Source: Natronoarchaeum rubrum (lineage in GTDB: Archaea > Halobacteriota > Halobacteria > Halobacteriales > Natronoarchaeaceae). Taken from it: 64,000 nt of DNA. The notes under the pieces were generated by a model, which was given only the letters and a program-made list of their open reading frames with translations, ran no database searches and was not told the origin of the DNA. The position numbers and the translations under genes were made by a program. Positions 26,121 to 33,876 of the stretch are shown piece after piece; position 1 is the stretch's first letter; every line of letters starts with the position of its first letter. The DNA is taken from NCBI RefSeq assembly GCF_024494695.1, contig NZ_JANHDP010000002.1, positions 620,001-684,000 on the forward strand. Direction: 5' to 3'.

Positions 26121-26624
26121 ATGCTCGTAGGCGTCATCTCCGACACGCACGACAACGTCGCGGCGGTCGACCGAGCGGTCGAGATCTTCGAGGACGCGGG
26201 CGTCGACGCCGTCGTTCACTGCGGCGACGTGATCGCCCCGCCGGTGGTCCCCCACTTCGACGGGCTGGAAGTCCACGCCGTGCTGGGCAACAACGACGGC
26301 GAACTCGACGGGCTGGAGTCGGCGTTCCGCGCGCTCGGCAACGGCAGCGAACTGCACGGCCGGTTCGCGGATCTCGACCTCGGCAGCGCGCGCTTCGCCG
26401 TGCTGCACGGCGAGGACACCGACGACGTCGAGGCGCACGCCCGGTCCGGCGAGTACGACTACGTCTGCTACGGCCACCACCACGTCGCCGAGGAGCGCGA
26501 CGTCGAGGGAACAACGGTGCTCAACCCCGGCGCGCACTTCCCGGACGTCCCCGACGAACAACACAGCGTCGCGCTGGTCGACACTGAGAGCGACGAGGTG
26601 GAGTTCCGCGACGTCGACGCCTGA
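26121..26624 (+). CDS. YfcE-type metallophosphodiesterase
   Basis: A 167-residue calcineurin-like phosphodiesterase. Metal ligands are in GVISDTHDN (D-x-H), HCGDV, LGNND and YGHHHVAE, with LLHGED-type VLHGED before the last. This is the compact MJ0936/YfcE subgroup, active on bis(4-nitrophenyl)-type or 2',3'-cyclic substrates in vitro. The physiological substrate is unknown. ATG 26121 begins directly at the catalytic strand, so the start is secure. Confidence 0.92.
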   Translation: MLVGVISDTHDNVAAVDRAVEIFEDAGVDAVVHCGDVIAPPVVPHFDGLEVHAVLGNNDGELDGLESAFRALGNGSELHGRFADLDLGSARFAVLHGEDTDDVEAHARSGEYDYVCYGHHHVAEERDVEGTTVLNPGAHFPDVPDEQHSVALVDTESDEVEFRDVDA

Positions 26625-26684
26625 TCACCACCGACGACGAGGAAACGCAAAAGCTCAACTCGCCGGCGCGCGAGCGATTCGCGC

Positions 26685-27389
26685 ATGGACAAGCAGGAGC
26701 TTCGCGACCGCGTCTGGGACGAGTTGGAGGACAGCGGCGAGGCCCGGTTTCCGTACCCGCCTCACGGAAGAATTCCCAACTTTGCGGGCGCGGACGCCGC
26801 CGCCGATCGGCTCGCCGAGACGGACGCCTGGCGATCGGCCGACGCCATCAAATCCAACCCCGACGCGCCCCAGCTTCCGGTCCGGCGCGCGGCGCTGCGA
26901 GCCGGAAAGACGGTGTACATGGCGGTCCCGCGGCTTCGCGACGAGGAGTGTTTCCTCCGGCTCGATCCCGCGGCGATCGACGACATCGACCACGCGACGA
27001 CGATCGGCGGCTCGGCCGAGGTCGGCGTGCAGGTCCGCCCGGAAGCGATGCCGCCGATCGACCTGATCGTCGCCGGCAGCGTCGCCGTCACCGAGGCGGG
27101 CGCCCGCGTCGGCAAGGGCGAGGGGTACAGCGATCTGGAGTACGGCGTCCTGCAGGCGTTCGATCTCGTAGGCGAGTCGACGACCGTCGCGACGACCGTC
27201 CACGAGCGCCAGGTCGTCGCCGAGGACGTACCGGTCGACGCCCACGACGTGCCCCTCGATCTGGTGGTGACGCCCGAGCGAACGATCGAGACGGAGACGC
27301 CTCACGACCGGCCGGCGGGACTCGACTGGACAGTCCTGTCCAAGGAGCGGATCGAAGAGATTCCCGTGCTGGCGTCGTTGCGACCGTAG
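26685..27389 (+). CDS. 5-formyltetrahydrofolate cyclo-ligase family protein
   Basis: A 234-residue member of the 5-FCL (MTHFS) family, which converts 5-formyl-THF to methenyl-THF with ATP. The signature GARVGKGEGYSDLEYG and the start block MDKQELRDRVWDELE match. The final VVTPERTIET block is also conserved. Haloarchaea use folates, so the enzyme is plausible. Other archaea lack folate, and some family members act in thiamine-salvage contexts; thiE lies 640 nt downstream, with a GNAT gene between. Confidence 0.9.
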   Translation: MDKQELRDRVWDELEDSGEARFPYPPHGRIPNFAGADAAADRLAETDAWRSADAIKSNPDAPQLPVRRAALRAGKTVYMAVPRLRDEECFLRLDPAAIDDIDHATTIGGSAEVGVQVRPEAMPPIDLIVAGSVAVTEAGARVGKGEGYSDLEYGVLQAFDLVGESTTVATTVHERQVVAEDVPVDAHDVPLDLVVTPERTIETETPHDRPAGLDWTVLSKERIEEIPVLASLRP

Positions 27390-27413
27390 CTAGTTCGTCT
27401 GGGCGGCTGCGAC

Positions 27414-27932
27414 CTACGGCTCCCACTCCGAGGCTAACAGTCCGTAGAGGGACGCGTCGACCCGTTCGCCGTCGACGAAGTAGTGTGCTCGCAGGCGCCC
27501 CTCGCGTTCGAAGCCGATGCGTTCGAGGATCGCCCGCGAGGCGTCGTTCGTCTCGAAGACTCGCGCCGATATCTTCCGCAAGCCCCGCTCGCGGATGGCG
27601 TAGCGCACCGCGAGTTCGGCCGCGCGAGTGCCGTAGCCGACGCCGCGCTCGTCGGGGTGAATCCAGTAGCCCAGTTCGGCCCGATCGGCGACGTCGTCGA
27701 TATCGAACAGCCAGACGAACCCGACCGGACCGTCGGACGTGCAGGGGAGAAATGAGATCACGTCGTCGCCGTCGAGCCAGTCGTCGAGGTCGTCCGCCGC
27801 CATCGGCTCGGTGCCGGCGATCCCGTGGCGGACGTCCGGCGCGTTGAACTGTCGGCGGAGGAACTCGTGGTCGTCCGGCTCGACGGTGCGGAGCGAGAGT
27901 CGGTCGCCGCGGAGGAACACTGGACCGGGCAT
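27414..27932 (-). CDS. RimJ/RimL-type GNAT acetyltransferase
   Basis: A 172-residue GNAT. Motif B region ELGYWIHPDERGVGYGTRAAEL contains the acetyl-CoA pyrophosphate loop (R-G-x-G-x-G/A). ARVFETNDASRAILERIGFEREG is the RimJ/L hallmark. Start ATG 27932 begins MPGPVFLRGDRLSLRTVEPDD, typical of the family. It probably acetylates a protein N terminus or an amino group of a small molecule. It converges with the 5-FCL gene. Confidence 0.9.
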   Translation of the reverse strand: MPGPVFLRGDRLSLRTVEPDDHEFLRRQFNAPDVRHGIAGTEPMAADDLDDWLDGDDVISFLPCTSDGPVGFVWLFDIDDVADRAELGYWIHPDERGVGYGTRAAELAVRYAIRERGLRKISARVFETNDASRAILERIGFEREGRLRAHYFVDGERVDASLYGLLASEWEP

Positions 27933-28025
27933 AGGCGGGCCGACACACGCTCGGCGTATCAACGTTCGGACCGATCAGCCCCGGGAGTCGAAACGGGTTT
28001 CCACTGCGATGGGAGAGATGTGCCT

Positions 28026-28670
28026 ATGCCCCCACAGGACTGGCGAACCTATCTCGTCACCCAGGAGAGCCTCTCGGCCGGCCGGAGCACCGTCGAGATC
28101 GCTCGCGCCGCAATCGAGGGCGGCGTCGACGCGATCCAGCTCCGGGACAAGAATCGGAGCGCGCTACGGCGGTACGAGACCGGACAACGGCTTCGGGAGC
28201 TCACGGCCGAGACGGGCGTCGACCTGATCGTCAACGACCGGGTCGATCTCGCGCAGTCGATCGACGCCGACGGCGTCCATCTCGGGCAGTCGGACTTGCC
28301 GGTCCCCGTCGCCCGCGATCTGCTCGGCGAGGATGCGGTGATCGGGAAGTCGACCTCGTTCGTCGAGGAGGCACGAGCGGCCGAGCGCGAGGGCGCGGAC
28401 TACCTCGGTGTCGGCGCGGTGTACGGCACGTCCTCGAAGAACGTCCCCGACGACGAGGCCGATTTCGGCCCCGAGCGCGTCCGCGAGATCGTCGACGCCG
28501 TGGAGATCCCGGTGGTGGGGATCGGCGGCATCGACGCCGCCAACGCCGCTGCGGTCGCAGCAGCGGGTGCCGACGGCGTCGCGGTCATCTCTGCGATCAC
28601 GAGCGCCGAGGATCCGGCGGCGGCGACGCGAGAGCTTCGCGAAGCCGTCGAACGCGGCCGAGAACGCTGA
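28026..28670 (+). CDS. thiE: Thiamine-phosphate synthase
   Basis: A 214-residue TIM-barrel enzyme coupling HMP-pyrophosphate to thiazole phosphate. It has GGVDAIQLRDKNRSA (family QLR-x-K block), LIVNDRVDLA (NDR, Mg/pyrophosphate site), DGVHLGQSDLP, YLGVGAVYGTSSK, and VGIGGIDAANA with the phosphate-binding loop. All catalytic positions are kept. No other thi gene is next to it. Confidence 0.95.
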   Translation: MPPQDWRTYLVTQESLSAGRSTVEIARAAIEGGVDAIQLRDKNRSALRRYETGQRLRELTAETGVDLIVNDRVDLAQSIDADGVHLGQSDLPVPVARDLLGEDAVIGKSTSFVEEARAAEREGADYLGVGAVYGTSSKNVPDDEADFGPERVREIVDAVEIPVVGIGGIDAANAAAVAAAGADGVAVISAITSAEDPAAATRELREAVERGRER

Positions 28671-28697
28671 GGCGGCACCACCGTCGCGGGAGTCGCG

Positions 28698-28994
28698 CTA
28701 CTGCATCGTGACGTACGTCAGGACGCCGATCGCGAACAGTTGGAGCGTCCGGAGCACGAGGATGGCGCGCTGGGCGAACGGGTCGCCGGAGTACAGCATG
28801 CTCGTGCTGAAAAAGAAGTAGATTGCCAGCGCGTTTTCGAGCAGGAGAACGGCGCCGAACGCCACCAGCCCGAGGCTCAGCGGCGTCCGGAACGTCCGAT
28901 AGTTGCGGACCCAGACGCCGAGGAGCCCCGCCAGTAGCAGGATGCTCAACCCCGACAGTACGCTCGCGATCATGATTGTGGTGTTCATCGCCAT
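28698..28994 (-). CDS. Small three-helix membrane protein
   Basis: A 98-residue protein with three hydrophobic helices and a polar first loop (VRNYRTFRTP). It begins 2 nt after the stop of the winged-helix gene, so they share a transcript. The frame may start at Met 1 or Met 3. No family number is claimed. The repeated association of small membrane proteins with such winged-helix regulators in haloarchaea suggests a membrane partner or target. Confidence 0.75.
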   Translation of the reverse strand: MAMNTTIMIASVLSGLSILLLAGLLGVWVRNYRTFRTPLSLGLVAFGAVLLLENALAIYFFFSTSMLYSGDPFAQRAILVLRTLQLFAIGVLTYVTMQ

Positions 28995-28996
28995 CG

Positions 28997-29275
28997 TCAG
29001 TCCTCCATGTGCTCGGTGATCCGCCGGAACTCGTCCTCGTGTCGCTCGAACCGGTCGGTGAGAAAGTACAGCTCGCCGTAGTCCTCGCCGCCGGTTTCGA
29101 GGACGTCGTGGTCGACCAGCTTCTCGAGGTGGTACCGGACCGTGTTGTAGTCCAGATCGACCGCCTCGCTGATCTGGTTGGCGTTCCGGGGGCGCTCGAA
29201 CAGCACGCGGATGATGCGCGCCCGGTTCTCGCCGCCGCGCGTGCCGGCGAACAAGTACCACAGCACTTTCTCCAT
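28997..29275 (-). CDS. ArsR-like winged-helix regulator
   Basis: A 92-residue DNA-binding protein. RIIRVLFERPRNANQISEAVDLDYNTVRYHLEKLVDHDVLE is the full helix-turn-helix plus recognition helix, and the wing follows (GGEDYGELYFLT). The N-terminal MEKVLWYLFAGTRGGENRARI matches the haloarchaeal family. It lacks metal-binding Cys, so it senses something else or works through its partner membrane protein encoded 2 nt downstream. Confidence 0.88.
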   Translation of the reverse strand: MEKVLWYLFAGTRGGENRARIIRVLFERPRNANQISEAVDLDYNTVRYHLEKLVDHDVLETGGEDYGELYFLTDRFERHEDEFRRITEHMED

Positions 29276-29370
29276 CCGGTCTCGCCTCGGTGTTTCGGCA
29301 GGACCGGTTTAATGGTGCCCCTTCGAGAGGGGTGACCGGTTCGGCGAACTCTCTTCCCGCGTCGTGCCAC

Positions 29371-30390
29371 CTACATCTCCATGCCGATGGAGACGATCGG
29401 ACAGTTCACCGTCGCGATGCCGGAGTCGAGCACGTTCGCGTCCAGCGCCGAGTCGAGGTCGGAGACGCTCTCGAAGTCGGCGTTGTCGTAGGGGCTGACC
29501 GACCAGAGCGGCGAGTATCCCTCGTCGCCGGGGAGCGTCGCGACGACGTTGTGCGTCCGGTCGCTCCCCGCCTCGGTGACGAAGCCGGAGGCCGGGCCGC
29601 CGCCGTCCTCGCCGGGGTTCGTGTTGAACGTGACGTAGATGGGTGACAGCGGGACCGATCCCTCCCCGGTGGCCGTCAGCGGCGCCTCCTCGAACAGGAA
29701 GTAGCTCACCACCATCCCGTCGTACCAGCCCTGCACGAGCCCGGCGTCGCCGTCACCGTGGCGCATCGAGGCGGTCGACCCCTCGGGGACGATCGGGCAG
29801 TTCTTGATCGTGTTCGTCGCCTCGATCTCGTAGCCCGCGTCCATCAGGTCCTGCGCGCTCGTGGCCGAGTTCGCCTCGTAGTCCTCGGGGACCGTCACCC
29901 GGTGGACGTGCCAGAAGTCGTTGTACCCCTCGTCGCCGGGGATCACGTCGACGATGTTTTGCTGGCTCTCGACGGGCGTGTCCTCGCCCTCCCGGAACAG
30001 CGCGTAGATCGGGGCCGGCGCGGTCGGCTGGACGTCGAAGTTGTAGTACGCGACCGGCTCGCCGTCGGGGCCGAGTCCGCGAGTCAGGAACGGCGCCTGA
30101 TCGAAGTCGATCGGTTCGTCCGGCCCGGGGAGATCGTTCTCCTCGGTGCGGACCATCAGCGTGCCGGCCGCCTCGCTGAACCGGTCGATCGCCGCTCGCT
30201 GGGCGTCCTCCGGATCAGTCACGTCACCCATCCCGTCGTCCATGTCGTCTCCCGCTCCGCTGTCAGAGTCGTTGTCCGTGGCGCCGTCGTCCATCGTCTC
30301 GTCGTCCGAACCGAAGCAGCCGGCCAGCGCGCCGGTGGTGACTATGCCTGTCGTCGCCAGAAACCGTCGTCGAGTCTTGTCTCGGGACAT
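29371..30390 (-). CDS. Tat lipoprotein with two repeated extracellular domains
   Basis: A 339-residue protein starting MSRDKTRRRFLATTGIVTTG with lipobox ALAGC, so it is exported folded by Tat and anchored. A 40-residue acidic linker precedes two homologous halves. Each half contains a PGDEGY block, DVIPGDEGYNDFWHVHRV at about 165-185 and VVATLPGDEGYSPLWSVS at about 285-302, and a closing NCPIV (NTIKNCPIVPEG; ATVNCPIVSIG). Each half therefore has one Cys that could form a disulfide or bind metal. Function is unknown. The internal duplication and paired Cys argue for a binding protein. Confidence 0.85.
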   Translation of the reverse strand: MSRDKTRRRFLATTGIVTTGALAGCFGSDDETMDDGATDNDSDSGAGDDMDDGMGDVTDPEDAQRAAIDRFSEAAGTLMVRTEENDLPGPDEPIDFDQAPFLTRGLGPDGEPVAYYNFDVQPTAPAPIYALFREGEDTPVESQQNIVDVIPGDEGYNDFWHVHRVTVPEDYEANSATSAQDLMDAGYEIEATNTIKNCPIVPEGSTASMRHGDGDAGLVQGWYDGMVVSYFLFEEAPLTATGEGSVPLSPIYVTFNTNPGEDGGGPASGFVTEAGSDRTHNVVATLPGDEGYSPLWSVSPYDNADFESVSDLDSALDANVLDSGIATVNCPIVSIGMEM

Positions 30391-30554
30391 CGCGTGTGGA
30401 GCGTCGCAACCGCCGGTAAAGGCGATTTTTCAAAGTCGAACTGAGTTCGAACGAAACTCCGGCCGAACTCCCTCTAGAATCTTTCCGAACTCACGGAGGA
30501 CGACAGAGACGTGACGGCGTCCCAGCACTCCGAGCAGGGGAGCGACGGCGCGGG

Positions 30555-30610
30555 CGAACTCGTCGAGCCGGCTTTGTGGGTCCGACTCGCGCGCGTCGAC
30601 AGGCTCGATG
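30555..30610 (-). pseudogene. Partial second copy of the SRAP gene 3' end
   Basis: On the minus strand this encodes IEPVDARESDPQSRLDEF, nearly the same as the C terminus of the SRAP protein (VEPVDAPESDPQSGLDEF) at 33882-33937. I count 48 identical bases of 56. Five of the eight differences are silent third-position changes, so the copy was under selection as coding sequence before becoming isolated. It starts 11 nt after the stop of the ABC permease and runs in the same direction. With the intact SRAP gene it flanks the ABC cassette as a direct repeat. Confidence 0.75.
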
Positions 30611-30621
30611 CTTCGGCCTCG

Positions 30622-32256
30622 CTATCTCTCGATCCCGTACGCTCGATACTGGCGGACTGCGTACACGTACGCTCCACAGGCGCTCCCGACGAGGATGAGA
30701 AGTGCGAGACCGGCACCACCGAGTACCGGCACGCTCGCGGGAACGCCCTGGCTGAGGGCGATTCCCGTCAGCACGAGACTGATGATCCCGAGAATGCCGA
30801 CGGCGAAGCCGTGGCCCAACAGCACCGGAAGCGACGGGACGACCGTTTCGACGCCGTACATGGTCCTCGAATCGTACATGGGGACCAGCGTCCCGAGACC
30901 GACCGCCCACCCGGCACTGAGCACCGCGAGTACGAGTCCGACGGCGACGAATGCGGCTCCGTCTACGAACGACGGCGGGCTGATCGTCACCACCGCGAGC
31001 GGGATGGCGACGACGAACGGGACGCTCGCGGTCGTCCCGGCGACGATCCGACCGCGAACGAACCGGCTCGGCTGCGTCTCGGTCAACAGCAACAGCGGGA
31101 GCGTGCGCTGTTCGTCGCCGAAGGGGTTCAGACAGAATGCCGAGCCCGCGAGCAACGCCCCGAAGATGACACTGCCGCCGAGCGCGAAGAGGTACGCGAG
31201 GTCGGGTGCTTCGGCGAGGGTGCTGGCGACGGGGGCGAACGCGAACAGGAACACGATCAGGTGGACGAACTGCTGGGGGGACCGCAGACCGTATCGCAGA
31301 TAGTGCCATCCGATTCGGCCGGACTTCGACCACGCGAACGGGCGGGGAACGGTCGTCGGCGTCGATTCGGCCGGGACGTCGCGCGAGGGAGCGTTCACGC
31401 TCGTGTCCGTCGTCCAGAACCGCGTCGCAAGACGCCCGGCGACGGTGAATCCGATCGGCACACCCGCTAGAAAGACGCCCAGCACGGCGAGCGCTGTGAC
31501 CGAGAGCGGGCGCGCGACCGGCGTTCCGAGGAGGAAGACGTCCGCGTAGGCCGCGAGGGGCGACTGCAGCAGCGCCCGTTGGATCGGCGCGAGCGAAAAC
31601 GGGAGATCGCCGTCGAGCGCGAGGCGCGGCACGATCTGCGAACCGAGGATTAGGACCACGAAGCCGAGCGGGTACAGGACCGTCTTGACCGAGGAGGGCA
31701 GCGGGACGTACCGGCTGACGTACAGCGCCGCGATACCGAAGAGATAGCCGGCGACGGCCGTGAACGCGAGGATCGGTCCGAGACCGACCGGCACCGTCAC
31801 GATCATCGCGGGCGTCTGGGCACCGATGGCAAACGCCGCGACGACGAGGAGCGTCGGCGGGGCGAGCCAGAGCAAGAGGCGGATCGTCTCGGCGGTCAAC
31901 AGCCCGACGACGACCGCGCGGGGCGTCGTGGTCGTGAGCATCATCTCTTCGCCGTCGATGTGCGCGAGGCGTTCGACGGTTCTGAGAGCGAACACGACGA
32001 TCAGCCCCGCGACGAGCACCGTCATCTGCTGGCGGAACGTCGCCAGGAGCGGGAACTGTTCCTCGACCCGAACGGTCGTTCCCATGACGTGGGCCGCCGG
32101 AACGACGCCGAACACGACCATCGATCCGAAGACCAGCGCCATGAGCGCGAGGGCGATTTTCGCTCGCGGCTGCTGGAAGTACCAGCGAGCGCTCCGTCGG
32201 ACCTCGACGCGCGCGATGCGCCAGCCGGTTCGAAGGTCCGACCGTAGCTCCGTCAT
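30622..32256 (-). CDS. ABC-2 type permease
   Basis: A 544-residue membrane protein with about twelve helices in two sets of six, separated by a soluble acidic segment near residues 270-300. An N-terminal amphipathic start (MTELRSDLRTGWRIARVEVR) precedes the first helix, as in ABC-2 exporters. Its ATG overlaps the ATPase stop (ATGA at 32253-32256), so the two are coupled. The two-fold size suggests one polypeptide forms the whole pore, or a dimer of two. It likely exports a peptide, drug or Na+, or acts as an immunity transporter. The neighbouring 51-residue peptide gene is a candidate substrate. Confidence 0.88.
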   Translation of the reverse strand: MTELRSDLRTGWRIARVEVRRSARWYFQQPRAKIALALMALVFGSMVVFGVVPAAHVMGTTVRVEEQFPLLATFRQQMTVLVAGLIVVFALRTVERLAHIDGEEMMLTTTTPRAVVVGLLTAETIRLLLWLAPPTLLVVAAFAIGAQTPAMIVTVPVGLGPILAFTAVAGYLFGIAALYVSRYVPLPSSVKTVLYPLGFVVLILGSQIVPRLALDGDLPFSLAPIQRALLQSPLAAYADVFLLGTPVARPLSVTALAVLGVFLAGVPIGFTVAGRLATRFWTTDTSVNAPSRDVPAESTPTTVPRPFAWSKSGRIGWHYLRYGLRSPQQFVHLIVFLFAFAPVASTLAEAPDLAYLFALGGSVIFGALLAGSAFCLNPFGDEQRTLPLLLLTETQPSRFVRGRIVAGTTASVPFVVAIPLAVVTISPPSFVDGAAFVAVGLVLAVLSAGWAVGLGTLVPMYDSRTMYGVETVVPSLPVLLGHGFAVGILGIISLVLTGIALSQGVPASVPVLGGAGLALLILVGSACGAYVYAVRQYRAYGIER

Positions 32257-33011
32257 TGGCCGAACCCGTGTTTCGGACTGCTCGTCACGTCGAGGAACAC
32301 GTCTTCGAGCGTGCTTTCGGTCTCGGATTCGGCGCGATCCTTGAGTCCGTCGGGCGTCCCTTCTGCCACGAGCCGACCGTCTTTGAGGACGCCCACGACG
32401 TCGGCGAGTTCCTCGACGACCGGGAGGATATGCGTCGAGAGGAAGACCGTCGTGCCGTCGTCGGCGAGCTGGTGGACGTGCTCACGGAGCGTCCGGGCGG
32501 CACGCGGATCGAGCCCGCTCGTCGGCTCGTCGAGGAAGACGACGTCGGGGTCGTGGAGAATCGTCTGGATGTACGCGAGCTTCTGTCGCATCCCTTTCGA
32601 GTAACCGTCGATGCGTCGCGCGGCGTCACCCGCGAGATCGAACGTGTCGAGGAGAGCGTCGATCTTCTGGGTTGCCGCATCGTCGGGGATGTTACGCAGA
32701 TCCGCAACGTAATCGAGTTGCTCTCGTCCCGACAGCTCGTCGTAGAGCGGCGGTGTTTCCGGAAGATAGCCGATGTGCGGGACGAGCGCGCGACGGTCAC
32801 GGATGGATTCTCCGACGATAGTTCCCTCCCCGCTCGTCGGCTGGAGGAGTCCGGTCAGCATGCGCATCGTCGTGGTCTTCCCGGCGCCGTTCGGCCCGAG
32901 GAAGCCGTAGATGGAGCCCATCGGGACGGCGAGTTCGAGCTCGTCGACGGCGTGGGTTCCGGTGTACACTTTCGTCAGGGCGGTCGTTTCGATCGCGTGC
33001 GAAGTTGACAT
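32253..33011 (-). CDS. ABC transporter ATPase
   Basis: A 252-residue CcmA/NatA-type ATPase. Walker A GPNGAGKTT (residues 39-47), Q-loop YLPETPPLYDELS, signature YSKGMRQKLAY, Walker B VVFLDEPTSGLDP and switch His in STHILPV are all intact. The C-terminal acidic tail (residues 220-252) resembles those of multidrug/bacitracin or Na+ exporters. It is coupled with the permease. Its promoter lies in the 139-nt stretch between it and the Cys peptide gene, or the peptide gene is the first gene of the operon. Confidence 0.93.
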   Translation of the reverse strand: MSTSHAIETTALTKVYTGTHAVDELELAVPMGSIYGFLGPNGAGKTTTMRMLTGLLQPTSGEGTIVGESIRDRRALVPHIGYLPETPPLYDELSGREQLDYVADLRNIPDDAATQKIDALLDTFDLAGDAARRIDGYSKGMRQKLAYIQTILHDPDVVFLDEPTSGLDPRAARTLREHVHQLADDGTTVFLSTHILPVVEELADVVGVLKDGRLVAEGTPDGLKDRAESETESTLEDVFLDVTSSPKHGFGQ

Positions 33012-33150
33012 CGTTGTGTGTGTGTTGTGGGGTTCAGTGAACGATACTATGCAGTCTGTACGTGCCCACTCTGTGTCCGAGCGTTGTCATCCGGCCCCAA
33101 CCGCACGGAGCGACTGATGGACATTCGGTGGGCGGCGGTTCTGGGAGCTC

Positions 33151-33306
33151 TCAACAGCTGCCAGCACCGGCACAGGTGACAGCGTTCGCACTGCCCCCGG
33201 CAACGGCGGCGTCGCGGAGCGCTTCGTCAGCGTCGTCCTGTCGAGATTCGACAACCCGTTCGTCCGGGGTCCCGTCGCCAAGCAAGCGTTCGAGCAGGGA
33301 GGGCAT
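33151..33306 (-). CDS. 51-residue peptide with a C-terminal Cys pair
   Basis: A small frame, ATG 33306 to TGA 33151, encoding MPSLLERLLGDGTPDERV and then an acidic middle (ESRQDDADEALRD), AAVAGGS and a tail ANAVTCAGAGSC. The only two Cys are five residues apart at the very end. An acidic helical leader, a Gly-Gly site and a short Cys-containing tail are the layout of precursor peptides processed by ABC exporters. Its promoter region is AT-rich (33309-33352, with ATAAAGTT). It precedes the ABC genes on the same strand by 139 nt. Codon use is typical. It may be a secreted peptide, an anti-repressor, or a small metal/thiol protein. No homologue is recognised. Confidence 0.5.
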   Translation of the reverse strand: MPSLLERLLGDGTPDERVVESRQDDADEALRDAAVAGGSANAVTCAGAGSC

Positions 33307-33446
33307 CGTAGCGGGGCGTTTTATGACAAAGAACTTTATTGTTTTGATAACTGATCGGACTGCGACACGGCCGCCGGTGCTGGTCGTTCCGATACCCGAT
33401 CTCGGATCCGAAAAAATACGCCCCGATCGCACCGATTCCAGCCGTG

Positions 33447-33716
33447 CTATGCGACGGCGAGGACTGCACCGGCGAAAAACGCGACCGCGGCGATCCCGAG
33501 AATGGCCGCCGATCGGTTGCTTCCTGCCGGGTCCTGGTGGAACGCGTCCCAGTCGAGCAGAATTCCGAGGCCGACGACCGTCGCAGCACACCCGCCGAGC
33601 AGGGCGGGGACTGACCAGAGCGAAAGCCCGGTCTGGACGATCGAAGCCGCTGATTGGAACGCGAGCAAGATTCCCGTGATCAGGGGCGCAGCGCCAGCTG
33701 CCTTTCTGGAGAGCAT
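33447..33716 (-). CDS. Small membrane protein with three helices
   Basis: An 89-residue protein with three hydrophobic segments (GILLAFQSAASIVQTGL, VPALLGGCAATVVGLGILL, AAILGIAAVAFFAGAVLAVA) and a polar loop (DWDAFHQDPAGSNRS). It lies between the SRAP gene and the peptide/ABC cassette, in the same direction. It could be an immunity-type protein for the peptide, but this is inference. Composition is typical of haloarchaeal small membrane proteins. Confidence 0.7.
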   Translation of the reverse strand: MLSRKAAGAAPLITGILLAFQSAASIVQTGLSLWSVPALLGGCAATVVGLGILLDWDAFHQDPAGSNRSAAILGIAAVAFFAGAVLAVA

Positions 33717-33876
33717 GCGCCCACGAGATTCATTCTCCAGACTGATAATAGTACTCGTCAGCTACAACTCTCCTCCCGAGTCGCCAGTTCCCCGGAGCCA
33801 CCACTAGCTGTGAACCTATCGCATTGCTGGAGTTATACAGAACCGCTTCGCCACAGCTAGTCCCGTCGACCGTCAC

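Noticed and set aside
33087..33281. Alternative 64-residue frame overlapping the Cys peptide gene
   Set aside because: It is basic, Pro/Thr-rich, with no start context, and overlaps the better-formed acidic 51-residue frame in a different frame.
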